From NCBI GenBank assembly GCA_910585155.1, contig CAJUEC010000008.1, positions 19,844 through 83,843 on the forward strand: a DNA stretch of 64,000 nt, in the 5' to 3' direction. This stretch comes from an uncultured Oscillospiraceae bacterium (GTDB lineage: Bacteria > Bacillota > Clostridia > Oscillospirales > Oscillospiraceae). The notes beneath the pieces are model-generated. The model did no database searches. It was given only the letters and a program-made list of their open reading frames with translations, and was not told where the DNA came from. Numbering within the stretch: the stretch's first letter is position 1; every line of letters begins with the position of its first letter. Of this stretch, positions 30,465 to 38,856 are shown one piece after another. A program made the position numbers and the translations under genes.

Positions 30465-31277
30465 TTGGAGCGCACCTTTGTATCGGAATGCCGCTACAAT
30501 CAGGACGTACACTCGATGAAGCTGCATTACCACAACGCCTTTGAAATCATCTACATAGAAAAGGGGGAGATTGAGTTCCTGGTGGGGGAGCACCTCTACC
30601 ACGCCGCCGATCAGACCTTGATCTTCATCAGCAATTTTGAGGACCACTCCATCCGCATCCTCTCCCAGGAGTACCGCCGCTACTACATTCTGATTGAGCC
30701 CCAGTCCCTGGACCGGCTGAGCTTTGACCCCAGGCTGATGAGCATTTTCAAAAGCCGCCCGGCTGATTTCAACCACTGTGTGGACGTGTCCGCCTTTTCC
30801 CCGCTGGTGGAGAAGCTCTTTGGCGCCATCTTCCAGGAGTGCCAGACCGGCGGCCCGTACAGCGCGGAGCTGCTGTCCTCCTATATGCAGATTTTGCTGG
30901 TGGAGGTGTTCCGCCGCTTTCCGGAGAATTTTGTCCGGTCGGCCCGGCGCATCAACCCCCTCATGTACACCATTCAGAGCTATATCGACCAGAATTACAC
31001 CCAGGACATCTCCGTGCGGCAGCTGGCGGACGAGCACTATCTCAGCGTGCACTACCTCTCCCACAATTTCAAGGAGCTCACCGGCTACAGCCCGCAGCAG
31101 TACATCCTCCTCAACCGGCTGGCCCACGCCAAGGAGCTGCTCATCCATACGGACGACCCCGTGGGCCATGTGGCCTTCAAGTCCGGGTTCAAGGATGTGA
31201 ACAATTTCATCCGCATTTTTAAGAAGAACACGGGGGTCACACCCAACAAATACCGCACGATGTATCGCGACATCTGA
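30465..31277 (+). CDS. AraC-family transcription regulator
   Basis: 270 residues from a TTG at 30465, 7 bases after GGAGG; the frame opens further upstream but without a ribosome site. N-terminal cupin-like sensor (LHYHNAFEIIYIEKGEIEFLVGEHLYHAADQTLIFIS), C-terminal pair of helix-turn-helix units (DISVRQLADEHYLSVHYLSHNFKE and VGHVAFKSGFKDVNNFIRIFKK, ending TPNKYR). It sits in the middle of the accessory cluster, between the two minus-strand groups, and is their likely activator; the weak -35 before livK fits an activator-dependent promoter. Confidence 0.93.
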   Translation: MERTFVSECRYNQDVHSMKLHYHNAFEIIYIEKGEIEFLVGEHLYHAADQTLIFISNFEDHSIRILSQEYRRYYILIEPQSLDRLSFDPRLMSIFKSRPADFNHCVDVSAFSPLVEKLFGAIFQECQTGGPYSAELLSSYMQILLVEVFRRFPENFVRSARRINPLMYTIQSYIDQNYTQDISVRQLADEHYLSVHYLSHNFKELTGYSPQQYILLNRLAHAKELLIHTDDPVGHVAFKSGFKDVNNFIRIFKKNTGVTPNKYRTMYRDI

Positions 31278-31279
31278 TG

Positions 31280-31315
31280 GGAAAAGGGCAAAGGCTGACG
31301 CCTTTGCCCTTTTCC
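31280..31315. terminator. bidirectional terminator between araC-type gene and livK
   Basis: A 15-bp stem GGAAAAGGGCAAAGG / CCTTTGCCCTTTTCC around CTGACG, placed between two converging stops. Confidence 0.92.
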
Positions 31316-31322
31316 GCGTCGA

Positions 31323-32525
31323 TCACTCAACAAGCACCCACTGGCCGTTCTCGACCTTCATGGGGAACAAGGGCTTGCTGGGGTTCCGGTTCTCGTCGAA
31401 GGACCACTTCCCGGCCAGGCCCTCGTAGTCCGTCAGCCCCTGCATGTAGTCCCGCACGTCCGCGATATCCGTGCCCACGTGCTCCATGGCGTTCAGCACG
31501 ATGTCGATGCCGTCATAGGCGTTCATGATGAAGGAATCCACCTCATCGCCGTTATAGGCGTCCTTGTACTGCTGGCGGAAGGTTTGGAACCGCTCGCTGG
31601 GCGCGTCCAGCACGAAGCCGCTCAGGGCCAGGAAGCCCTCCGCATTTTCGCCGGCCAGCTCGATGGTTTCGCTCTTCACGATGGAGGTGACGCCCATTTT
31701 GTCACAGGTGATGTCCAGCGTGGCCGCCTGGTTCAGGATGGTGGCGGTGTCGTTGTAATGGGCGACGATGTACAGCAGGTCGGGCTGGGCCGCGTTCAGC
31801 TTGGTGAGCATGGGGGTGAAGTCCTTGGTCTGGCCCTCCATGTAGTTTTCCACCGCCACGATCTCGCCGCCCAGGGCGGGGAAGGCCTCTTCAAAAATGG
31901 TGTTGATGGAGGCGCCGAAGTCGTTGTTCACGTACAGCACGGCCACTTTGCGCTTGCCCAGGGTGTGGTAGGCGAAGTCGGCAAACAGGCGGGTCTCGGT
32001 GTCCTGGGTGCACACGCCGCGGAAAATGTAGTCGCCGGCCTTGGTGACGTCCGGGTGGGAGGCGGTGATGGCGTAGTGCAGGATGCCCTCACGCTGGAAG
32101 ATGGGGCTGATGGCCATGGCGTTGGTGGAGGAGAAGGGGCCGAACACCACCTTGATGTCGCCCTCCTCCACGATCTTGTTGGCGATGTTCACCGCCTCCT
32201 TGGGGTCGTTCTTGTCGTCGTAGACCTCCAGCTTGACGGGGTGGCCGTCAATGCCGCCGGCCTCGTTGACCTGGGCCACGCGCAGCTCGATGGCGTTGCG
32301 CATCTCAATGCCGTACTGGGAGGCGTCGCCGGTGAGCGGGCCCAGGTAGGCGAAGCGGATGGGGCTGCTGTCGGCGGGGGCGTCGGAGCCGCCGGCGGTG
32401 GGAGAGGTCTGGGGGGAGCCGTTCCCGCTTTGCGTGGTCTCGGCCGGGTCGTCCCCGCAGGCGGCCAGAGACAGCAGCATGACAAGAGACAGGGTCAGCG
32501 CTAAGATACGGAACAGTTTTTTCAT
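31323..32525 (-). CDS. livK: Liv-type substrate-binding lipoprotein
   Basis: 400 residues from the ATG at 32525. Lipoprotein signal MKKLFRILALTLSLVMLLSLAAC with the lipidated Cys at 23, a Ser/Thr/Gly-rich linker, then a type I periplasmic binding fold (FAYLGPLTGDASQYG, VNEAGGIDGHPVKLEVYDDKNDPKEAVN, VVFGPFSSTNAMAISPIF). Known: this family delivers branched-chain and other amino acids, or short carboxylates such as urea or aromatic compounds, to LivHM. Intact. Separated from the rest of the transporter by the AraC gene, an unusual split. An AAGGAGG ribosome site precedes the ATG. Confidence 0.93.
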   Translation of the reverse strand: MKKLFRILALTLSLVMLLSLAACGDDPAETTQSGNGSPQTSPTAGGSDAPADSSPIRFAYLGPLTGDASQYGIEMRNAIELRVAQVNEAGGIDGHPVKLEVYDDKNDPKEAVNIANKIVEEGDIKVVFGPFSSTNAMAISPIFQREGILHYAITASHPDVTKAGDYIFRGVCTQDTETRLFADFAYHTLGKRKVAVLYVNNDFGASINTIFEEAFPALGGEIVAVENYMEGQTKDFTPMLTKLNAAQPDLLYIVAHYNDTATILNQAATLDITCDKMGVTSIVKSETIELAGENAEGFLALSGFVLDAPSERFQTFRQQYKDAYNGDEVDSFIMNAYDGIDIVLNAMEHVGTDIADVRDYMQGLTDYEGLAGKWSFDENRNPSKPLFPMKVENGQWVLVE

Positions 32526-32615
32526 AATGTCCTCCTTGCTTTTTGTGTTGGTTCCTTGTGGATGCCACATAAATAATACACAAAAACTTGGCCTTCTTGC
32601 GTATCATTTTTATGG

Positions 32616-32621
32616 ATTATA
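32616..32621 (-). promoter_or_regulatory. isolated -10 box upstream of livK
   Basis: TATAAT on the minus strand (32621-32616), 90 bases before livK, without a recognisable -35. This suits an activator-dependent promoter, possibly under the AraC-type protein. The 200-base gap 32526-32725 holds nothing else that I recognise. Confidence 0.4.
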
Positions 32622-32725
32622 GAGTAACGCATTTTTGGGCCGCCAGGTAGCATTGACCCGTTGCAAAATATGTAAAATGTGTTTTTCGGCGCTTCCGCTC
32701 CGCCCGCAGAGGTCCCTGGGGGGCG

Positions 32726-34681
32726 TCAGCCCTGGGTGCGCTCCCGGTAGGCGCGCCAGACGTTCTCAAAAAACAGGTCCCGCTGGGGGATGGGCTTGGG
32801 GGGCCGCCTGCTGATGACCACGCGGTCCCCCTCCAGCGCGGCCTGCTGGATCTCCGGCTGCGCCTCGGGGTCCTCCAGGGTGTAGCGCAGGGGCTCGCCC
32901 AGCAGCCGGGTTGTCTGATTGCCCGAGGGGTCCTCGTACAGGGCGGAGCCCCGGCTGCGCCCGCCCGCGGCGATATGGTCCTCCATGGCGCTCAGGTACA
33001 CGCGCTGGGCCAGCAGCATGTCATACAGGCGGAAGGCTGCCGCCAGCCGGCCCGGTCCGGACACGCGCACGGTATCCGCGAAGCCCTCCAGGGCGGCCTC
33101 CACCCGTTCCCGGTGGGCGCTGATCTGCGCCGCCCAGCGCACCGGCCCGGCCACGCGGCTCATCTCCGCGCTGAATTCCCGCCACAGGGCGTTCACATTG
33201 TCCGCTCCGCCGGAGAGCAGCTGGCCGGCAAAGGCGGCGCTCTCCTCCAGCTGGGGGGTGGCTGCGGACAGGAACTGCTCCACATCCGGGGCCCCGGCGC
33301 CCTGGGCGGCGATATGCTCCGCGGCCCGGGTGGAGCCCACCTGGCCCGCGTTGAGGGCGCTGCCGCCCGGCCGGTTTACGCCGTGGCTGCCGCTCACCTC
33401 GCCCACGGCGTAGAAGCCCTCCAAGCTGGTGCGCCACCACAGGTCGGTTTCCAGCCCGCCGTTGTTGTGCTGGGCGCACAGGGCGATTTCCAGCGGCTGG
33501 GCGGACAGGTCCACGCCCCGGCTCCTGTAGAACTCCACCGCAGGCGCGTTCATCGCCTGGAGGCGCTCCAGAGGGGTTCCGAAGGCCGCGCCCGCCCGCT
33601 CCAGATAGGTGCGGGCCTCCTCCGAGAGGCTGGAGACATCCAGCGCCCGCCCCAGGGGGTTGGTCCGAAAATCCAGGAACACGCGGCGGCCCAGAAGCTG
33701 CCGCTCCCGGTAGACCAGCAGGTCGATTTGGGAGGAGCCGTCCCCCGCCTTGCGCACATCAAAGGGCCACTCATAGCCCTTCAGGAAGACCAGGTTCAGC
33801 AGCTGCGCCGGGCTTTGGAATTTGTCCGCCAGAAACTCCCTGGGGTCGCTGCCGTCGGGCAGGGTGCTGATGAAGCGGGGCAGCACCTGCATGTAGGTGC
33901 CGGACACGTTCCACCGGGGCGCGGTGGAGGCCAGGCCAAACTGCCATTCCGTCAGGTTCCGGCCCCGCACGCCCGCGGCAAAGGCCGCGCCGCTGGCCCC
34001 ATGGTGTCCGGCGGGGTAGACCGAGTCGGCGTACATGCCCGCCGGGCCGCCGGTGGCATAGACGATGTTCCGGCAGCAGAAGGCCTCGAAGGGCTCCTCC
34101 CCGTCCCGGGCGCCGGTGCGCACGCACAGCAGGCCCACCGCCCGGCCCTGGTGAGTGAGCACCCGCACCGCCAGCAGGCTGTCCGCAATGGGGATGCCCT
34201 TCCGGCGGACCGCCTGCTCCAGCCGCTCCGTCATCTCCTTGGAGGTCAGCGGACCCACCGAGGTGGCCCGGGCCCGGGGGTCGTGGTCCGTCTTGTATCC
34301 CGCAAACTCTCTGTAGGGATTCTGGGGAAAGGGGACGCCCAGCTCCACCAGCCGGTAAAAGCAGCGGCTGCTCAGCGCGGCCTCCACCAGGGCGGCGTCG
34401 CCGTCCACGCACTTTCCGCCGTGGAGGGTGCGGGCCATCTCCTCCACGCTGTCGCCGCCGTCTCCGCACAGCGTCAGCTTGTAGTAGGTCTGCTTGTCCG
34501 AGCCCGTGTTGCGGGAGGTGCCCATGTTGACGCCTTCCGTTACCAAGAGAATGTCCGTCTCGCCGTTTTCATACAGCCGGTCCGCGGCGTTGAAGCCCGC
34601 CGCGCCGCTGCCCACCACCACCGTGCCGCATATGGTCAGCGGAATGCGGCGCCGGCCGGCGGATATGCTGGATCGTTCCAC
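32726..34681 (-). CDS. FAD-dependent oxidoreductase, fumarate-reductase/aspartate-oxidase type
   Basis: 651 residues from a GTG at 34681, 8 bases after GGAGG and 13 bases after the SDR stop; the longer open frame upstream overlaps the SDR and is not used. FAD-binding Rossmann start CGTVVVGSGAAGFNAADRLYE (written here as VVVGSGAAGFNAA), then SRNTGSDKQTYYK, a middle capping domain, GSHGVNRPGGSALNAGQVGS and a helical C-terminal domain. The family includes fumarate reductases, L-aspartate oxidase and adenylylsulfate reductase. No heme, Fe-S subunit or secretion signal, so a cytoplasmic partner would be required, perhaps the OYE-type protein. Substrate unknown. It seems intact. Confidence 0.85.
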   Translation of the reverse strand: MERSSISAGRRRIPLTICGTVVVGSGAAGFNAADRLYENGETDILLVTEGVNMGTSRNTGSDKQTYYKLTLCGDGGDSVEEMARTLHGGKCVDGDAALVEAALSSRCFYRLVELGVPFPQNPYREFAGYKTDHDPRARATSVGPLTSKEMTERLEQAVRRKGIPIADSLLAVRVLTHQGRAVGLLCVRTGARDGEEPFEAFCCRNIVYATGGPAGMYADSVYPAGHHGASGAAFAAGVRGRNLTEWQFGLASTAPRWNVSGTYMQVLPRFISTLPDGSDPREFLADKFQSPAQLLNLVFLKGYEWPFDVRKAGDGSSQIDLLVYRERQLLGRRVFLDFRTNPLGRALDVSSLSEEARTYLERAGAAFGTPLERLQAMNAPAVEFYRSRGVDLSAQPLEIALCAQHNNGGLETDLWWRTSLEGFYAVGEVSGSHGVNRPGGSALNAGQVGSTRAAEHIAAQGAGAPDVEQFLSAATPQLEESAAFAGQLLSGGADNVNALWREFSAEMSRVAGPVRWAAQISAHRERVEAALEGFADTVRVSGPGRLAAAFRLYDMLLAQRVYLSAMEDHIAAGGRSRGSALYEDPSGNQTTRLLGEPLRYTLEDPEAQPEIQQAALEGDRVVISRRPPKPIPQRDLFFENVWRAYRERTQG

Positions 34682-34694
34682 AGCGTCCACCTCC

Positions 34695-35461
34695 TCACAG
34701 CCTGGAGATATGGAAGCCGCCGTCCACGTCAATGTACTGGCCGGTGGTGTAGGGCAGCCTGCCCTCGCACAGCAGCGATACCGCCAGGGCAATGTCCTCC
34801 GGCGTGCCCCAGCGGTTGATGGGGCAGCCGTTCTCCGCGAAGAATTTGTCATATTTCTCCTGGACCTTTGCCGTCATATCCGTGGCAATGATGCCGGGCC
34901 GCACCTCGTATACGTACACATGGTCCCGGGCCAGCCGGTCGCCGTACAGCTTGGTCAGCATGGCCACGCCCGCCTTGGAGACGCAGTACTCCCCCCGGCT
35001 GACGGAGGACACCTCCGCCGACATGGAGCCGATGTTGACGATGATGCCCCGCGCCCCGCTTTCCTCCGCCTGGCCGGCCATCTGCCTGGCAACGCACTGG
35101 GACATAAACATGGTCCCCTTGGTGTTGACGCCCAAGACGAAGTCGAAGCTCTCCTCGGTCATCTCCAGCAGGTCCGCCCGGACCCGGGGGCCACGCCGGC
35201 GTTGTTGACCAGCACGTCCACCCGCCCGTACAGGGCCAGCGCCGCGTCCAGGCAGCGCTGGCGGTCCGCCGCGTCGGTGATGCTGCCCTGGACGTAGTGG
35301 ATCTCCCCGCCCCGCTGGCGGATTTGGGAAAAGGAGGACTGGCAGCTCTCCGGCCCGCTGACGTCCAGCACCACCACGGCAAAACCGTCCGCGCAGAGCT
35401 GTCCGGCAATGGCCAGGCCGATTCCTCTGCTGCCGCCGGTCACAATAGCTGTTTTTTTCAT
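34695..35461 (-). pseudogene. short-chain dehydrogenase/reductase, frameshifted
   Basis: A classical SDR of about 255 residues. The start (ATG at 35461) reads TAIVTGGSRGIGLAIAGQL and reaches LVNNAGVAPG, then runs out of frame near 35190; the match resumes as RADLLEMTEESFDFVLGVNTKG with the active-site YCVSKAGVAML and ends GQYIDVDGGFHIS. The break lies in a run of five C (on the minus strand, GTGGCCCCCGGGTC); a sixth C would restore VAPRVRADLLE. It is either a genuine single-base deletion or a homopolymer error. The stop is followed by the FAD oxidoreductase in the same operon. Confidence 0.85.
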
Positions 35462-35528
35462 AATCGTTCACTCGCTCCTTACAAAATTATGGCGCAAAAT
35501 TTCCACAAGATGCCGCAGACGCGTTGAA

Positions 35529-37387
35529 TCAGGGCTTCTCAAAGTCCTGCCGGGCCTGCTCCGCGGCGCAGCGGGCGGCGTCCCGGCCGAATTCCTGCCG
35601 GAAATCCGCCATGGCCTGCCACAGCGCGCGCCGCCCCAGCGCCTCGTTCTCCGCCAGCAGCTCCCGTCCCAGGGCGCTGAGCAGATGGGCGGTATGGTAC
35701 TCCCAATTTTTCAGGCAGCTGTCGCCCAGCCGCTGGGAGAGCTCCTGCAATTTTTCAGGCAGCTGTCGCCCAGCCGCTGGGAGAGCTCCTGAAGCCTGCG
35801 GGCGTTGTCCTGGGTCATGGCCAGCCCCTTCCACTCAAACCGGCAGCTGTCCGCCCCTTCGCTCAGATTGGAGTGGACCTTCAGCTCCAGCTGGGGGTTG
35901 AAGCCCTTGACCAGCGCCTCGTCCACATAGCGGCAGTACCAGGGGCCGTATTCCTGCTGGCCGTGCTCCTTCCAGGCGCGGCACCAGGGACATTGGTGCA
36001 CCAGGGTGGTATAGACCGGCTGGCGGCTCTCCACGGATTTCACAAAGTGGTGGGGATACCGCCACTCGCTGAAGGCCAGGTAGGCCAGCATGTCCGGCTC
36101 CACGCCCCACTGCGCGGCCCTCTGGGCCATGCGGCCGCCCCGCTCGCGGCCATAGCGCTCCACCGCCCGCTGGAGCAGGGCGGGGGCCGCGTCCCCGAAC
36201 GCTTCCAGCGTCCGGCGGGCCAGGGCGCCGAACAGCACCGCGTGATGCTCCGGCGTGAAGGCGTCCGCCGTGCCGCCGGTCAGGCCCTTTCCGCGGCGCA
36301 CCACATCCGAGGCGGCCAGGCGGATCAGCCGGTTCAGCCGCTCCAGGTCTTCCCCGGCCACGGGCCCGGCGGCGGACAGCACGCGGTAGAGAAGCGGCTC
36401 GATGTCCTCGTGGTAGCACTCCAGGCACAGCTCCAGCATTCCCCCGGGGGTGGCGTCCTTTCTCGCCTTGGCCACGATTTCCTCCCGGGTCTCAAGCTGG
36501 GCCTCATGGAGATAGAGGTCGAACAGCGGGTCCAAAAGGCGTTTTGCCCCTTCGGCGTCCATTCCGGCGTCCAGCAGGAAGTGGGTCAGCGCATCGTACC
36601 AGCAGTCCAGAACCGCGTTCATTTTTTCCCGCGCCCCGGCGTCGGGCACGGCGTCCTCCCGCACGTTGTTGGAGTATTGGGAGCGGAAGCCCCGCTTTTT
36701 CTGGTGCCAGAACCGCATGGAGGAGGCCGCCGCGGGGTAATCGGCGGGGGTCCCGGCGTCCGTCAGGGCCCGGGCGGCCACCTCGGCCAGCTCGGTCAGC
36801 GGGTGTGTGCCGATCTCCGCGCTGAGCACCGGGAGGATTTTGTCCGGCTCCACCACCAGGGGGCGCCCCATGGGGCGCAGCAGCTCCTCCAGCTCCCGCT
36901 TCATTTCCGGGGTGAAGTTGTCCCGCTTCGGATAGGTGATCAGGTGGCAGGACTCCGCCGGCACCGGCTCGCTGCCCACGGTGGAGATCATGTTGGGGAT
37001 GATGTTTACCACCGCCAGGTCGCCGCCCAGCTGCTCCTGATAGTAGGCCCCCGCAGGCTTGGGCGGGAAGGCGAACAGGACGGGAAGGGGCCTGCCCGCC
37101 GCGCGGCACTGCTCGCAGTAAGGCTTGAGGCAGGTCTCCACCAGGCCCAGGGCCACGGTGGGGGGCGGCGCGAAGAAAATCCAATCGGGCTCCAGCGTCC
37201 GCAGGGCCGTCAGGCTGTCGTTCAGCAGTACGGGGATTTTCAGCCGCTCCCGCTTGCCCTCCAGGTCGCCCGCGTCCGCCGTCACCGCGTTGACCAGCCG
37301 GGGCGTGTCCTCCCCGTTCAGCCCGCGGACGCAGGGGAAAATGTACTCCATCAAAAAGCCCATACCAATAATGGTGATTTTTTTCAT
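35529..37387 (-). pseudogene. ProC-like / ATC-hydrolase fusion, disrupted by a 44-bp duplication
   Basis: The present frame (35711-37387, 558 residues) starts with an NAD(P)-binding, ProC-like domain (KKITIIGMGFLMEYIF; about 1-330) and continues into a C-terminal domain of the L-2-amino-thiazoline-4-carboxylate hydrolase family (about 365-550: ERYGRERGGRMAQRAA, FVKSVESRQPVYTTLVHQC, PWCRAWKEHGQQEYGPWYCR). Near the end a 44-bp tandem duplication (35704-35791) shifts the frame; with one copy removed the protein would run on to 35529, adding about 65 residues ending ARQDFEKP. ATG after GGAGGAGC. First gene of the operon with the SDR and FAD genes. Only the tail is affected, so partial function is possible. 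Confidence 0.75.
35704..35791. repeat. perfect 44-bp tandem duplication
   Basis: 35704-35747 and 35748-35791 are identical, and 44 is not a multiple of three. The duplicated peptide ELSQRLGDSCLKN can be read in both flanking frames. Confidence 0.97.
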
Positions 37388-37528
37388 GTGAGCTCCTCCT
37401 CCATCAGAATTCCTGCCGAATGGGGCAGGGATGCCTTTCTATGCTGTAGTATACCGCATCCGGCCCGCCCATTGTCGGCTTAATCTGCTTTTCAATCACC
37501 TGAATTGGTTAAAAACCATAAAAGAACT

Positions 37529-37557
37529 TTGCCATTCCCCCCTGGACATGTTACACT
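37529..37557 (+). promoter_or_regulatory. promoter of the M20 amidohydrolase relic
   Basis: TTGCCA (37529-37534), 17 bases, TACACT (37552-37557). A TGGTT-AAA-AACCA inverted repeat lies just upstream (37507-37519) and may be an operator for this divergent region. On the minus strand a TATACT (37453-37448) about 60 bases before the fusion gene is the best -10 there. Confidence 0.6.
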
Positions 37558-37587
37558 GGTACAACAATAGGAAGAGGAGGTCCCGTG

Positions 37588-38179
37588 ATGGATGAATTTT
37601 TATGTGGCGCGCGGGCGATGGCCCCTGAGCTGATCCAAATGCGCCGCGCCCTGCACGGCATGGCGGAGGTGGGGATGTGGCTGCCCAGAACGCAGGCCTA
37701 TGTGGCGCAGCGGCTGGCGGATATGGGCTGCGCGGTGGATGAGTTCCCCGGGGGCGGCCTGTGTGCCCGGATTGGCCCGGAGGGGGGCGGTCCGGCCTTT
37801 TGTTCAGGGCACGGCCCAGACTGCCCGGGCTTTTGCCCAGGTGGAGTGGCTGGCCGGCGTGCCCCCCATTTTCTGTGACGAGGCGCTGACCGCGGAGCTG
37901 TCCGAATATGCGGTTTAGGCGCTGGGGGAGGAGCTGGTGGACCGCGAGCCGCAGCGGCTGTCCGCCTCGGAGGATTTTTCGCTGCTGGGCGAGCGGATCC
38001 CCATCACCTATTTCACCATCGGCACCGGGCTTCCCGAACAGGGCTACGCGTTTGGCAACTACCACCCCCAGGTGGTCTATGACGAGCAGGCGGTCCCGGC
38101 GGGCGCCGCCGTGCTGGCCTCCTGTGCCTTCCGCTGGCTGCGCGCCCGCGGGGGCAGGATGTGTTGCGGAGGAGCGTGA
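37588..38179 (+). pseudogene. M20D-type amidohydrolase relic
   Basis: ATG at 37588 after GAGGAGG. The first 65 residues (MRRALHGMAEVGMWLPRTQAYVAQRLADMGC) match the start of M20D amidohydrolases (N-acyl amino acid / IAA-conjugate type). The match then jumps, with a frame change near 37800, to the C-terminal third (TAQTARAFAQVEWLAG, then SASEDFSLLGERIPITYFTIGTG), and an in-frame TAG at 37916-37918 interrupts that part. About 200 central residues with the metal site are missing. Nonfunctional. Confidence 0.8.
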
Positions 38180-38196
38180 AAGCTTCACACGCCGCG

Positions 38197-38225
38197 CTTG
38201 AAATCGGCTGCGGCTTCCGCTATAC
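38197..38225 (+). promoter_or_regulatory. promoter of bcp
   Basis: TTGAAA (38197-38202), 17-base spacer, TATACT (38220-38225), about 48 bases before the start. Confidence 0.75.
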
Positions 38226-38273
38226 TGCTGGGTGGAAGCATTCTTTGGACATTTTCAAAATGGAGGTTTGACG

Positions 38274-38759
38274 ATGAGCATGGAGATGAACAAGCTGCTG
38301 GAGGCCGGCGCGCAGGCGCCCGGCTTTACGCTGCCGGACGGGGAGGGGGGCTGCGTCTCCCTGGCGGACTTCGCCGGGAAACGGGTGGTGCTGTATTTCT
38401 ACCCCAAGGACAATACCCCCGGCTGCACCCGGCAGGCCTGCGCCTTCGCCGGGGCGTTTGAGGAGTTCAGGCAGCTCGGCGCGGTGGTCATCGGGATCAG
38501 CAAGGACTCCGCGGCCTCCCACAAGAGGTTTGCGGAAAAGCACGGCCTGCCCTTCCTCCTGCTGTCCGACCCGGAATTGACGGCCATCCAGGCCTACGGC
38601 GTGTGGCAGGAGAAAAAGATGTGCGGCAAGGTGAGCATGGGGGTGGTCCGCACCACCTTTATCATCGATCAGGACGGCGTCATTGAGAAGGTCATGTCCA
38701 AGGTGAAGCCGGACACCAACGCCGCGGAGGTGCTGGCCTATCTCAAGGGGAGCGAATGA
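38274..38759 (+). CDS. bcp: thiol peroxidase, BCP/PrxQ-type peroxiredoxin
   Basis: 161 residues. Reduces hydrogen peroxide and organic peroxides with thioredoxin. The thioredoxin-like fold has YFYPKDNTPGCTRQAC with the peroxidatic C51 and a resolving C56 five residues on, the BCP arrangement. ATG at 38274 after GGAGG (the frame is open upstream without a ribosome site). Single gene with its own promoter; a bidirectional terminator follows. Confidence 0.95.
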   Translation: MSMEMNKLLEAGAQAPGFTLPDGEGGCVSLADFAGKRVVLYFYPKDNTPGCTRQACAFAGAFEEFRQLGAVVIGISKDSAASHKRFAEKHGLPFLLLSDPELTAIQAYGVWQEKKMCGKVSMGVVRTTFIIDQDGVIEKVMSKVKPDTNAAEVLAYLKGSE

Positions 38760-38819
38760 GGGAGCTATGCCAGCCGGGGAGGCATCCGGATTTGCCGGAC
38801 GGCTGGCAGGATTGCAAAA

Positions 38820-38855
38820 GCCCGGGCGCCCGCAGTAATCTGCGGGCGCCCGGGC
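38820..38855. terminator. bidirectional terminator between bcp and yaaA
   Basis: A perfect 16-bp stem GCCCGGGCGCCCGCAG / CTGCGGGCGCCCGGGC with a TAAT loop, placed between converging genes. Confidence 0.9.
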
Positions 38856-38856
38856 C

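Noticed and set aside
34682..34852. Longer N-terminus for the FAD oxidoreductase
   Set aside because: The extra 57 codons overlap the SDR gene and read as low-complexity Arg/Ser/Pro; GGAGG before the GTG at 34681 decides the start.
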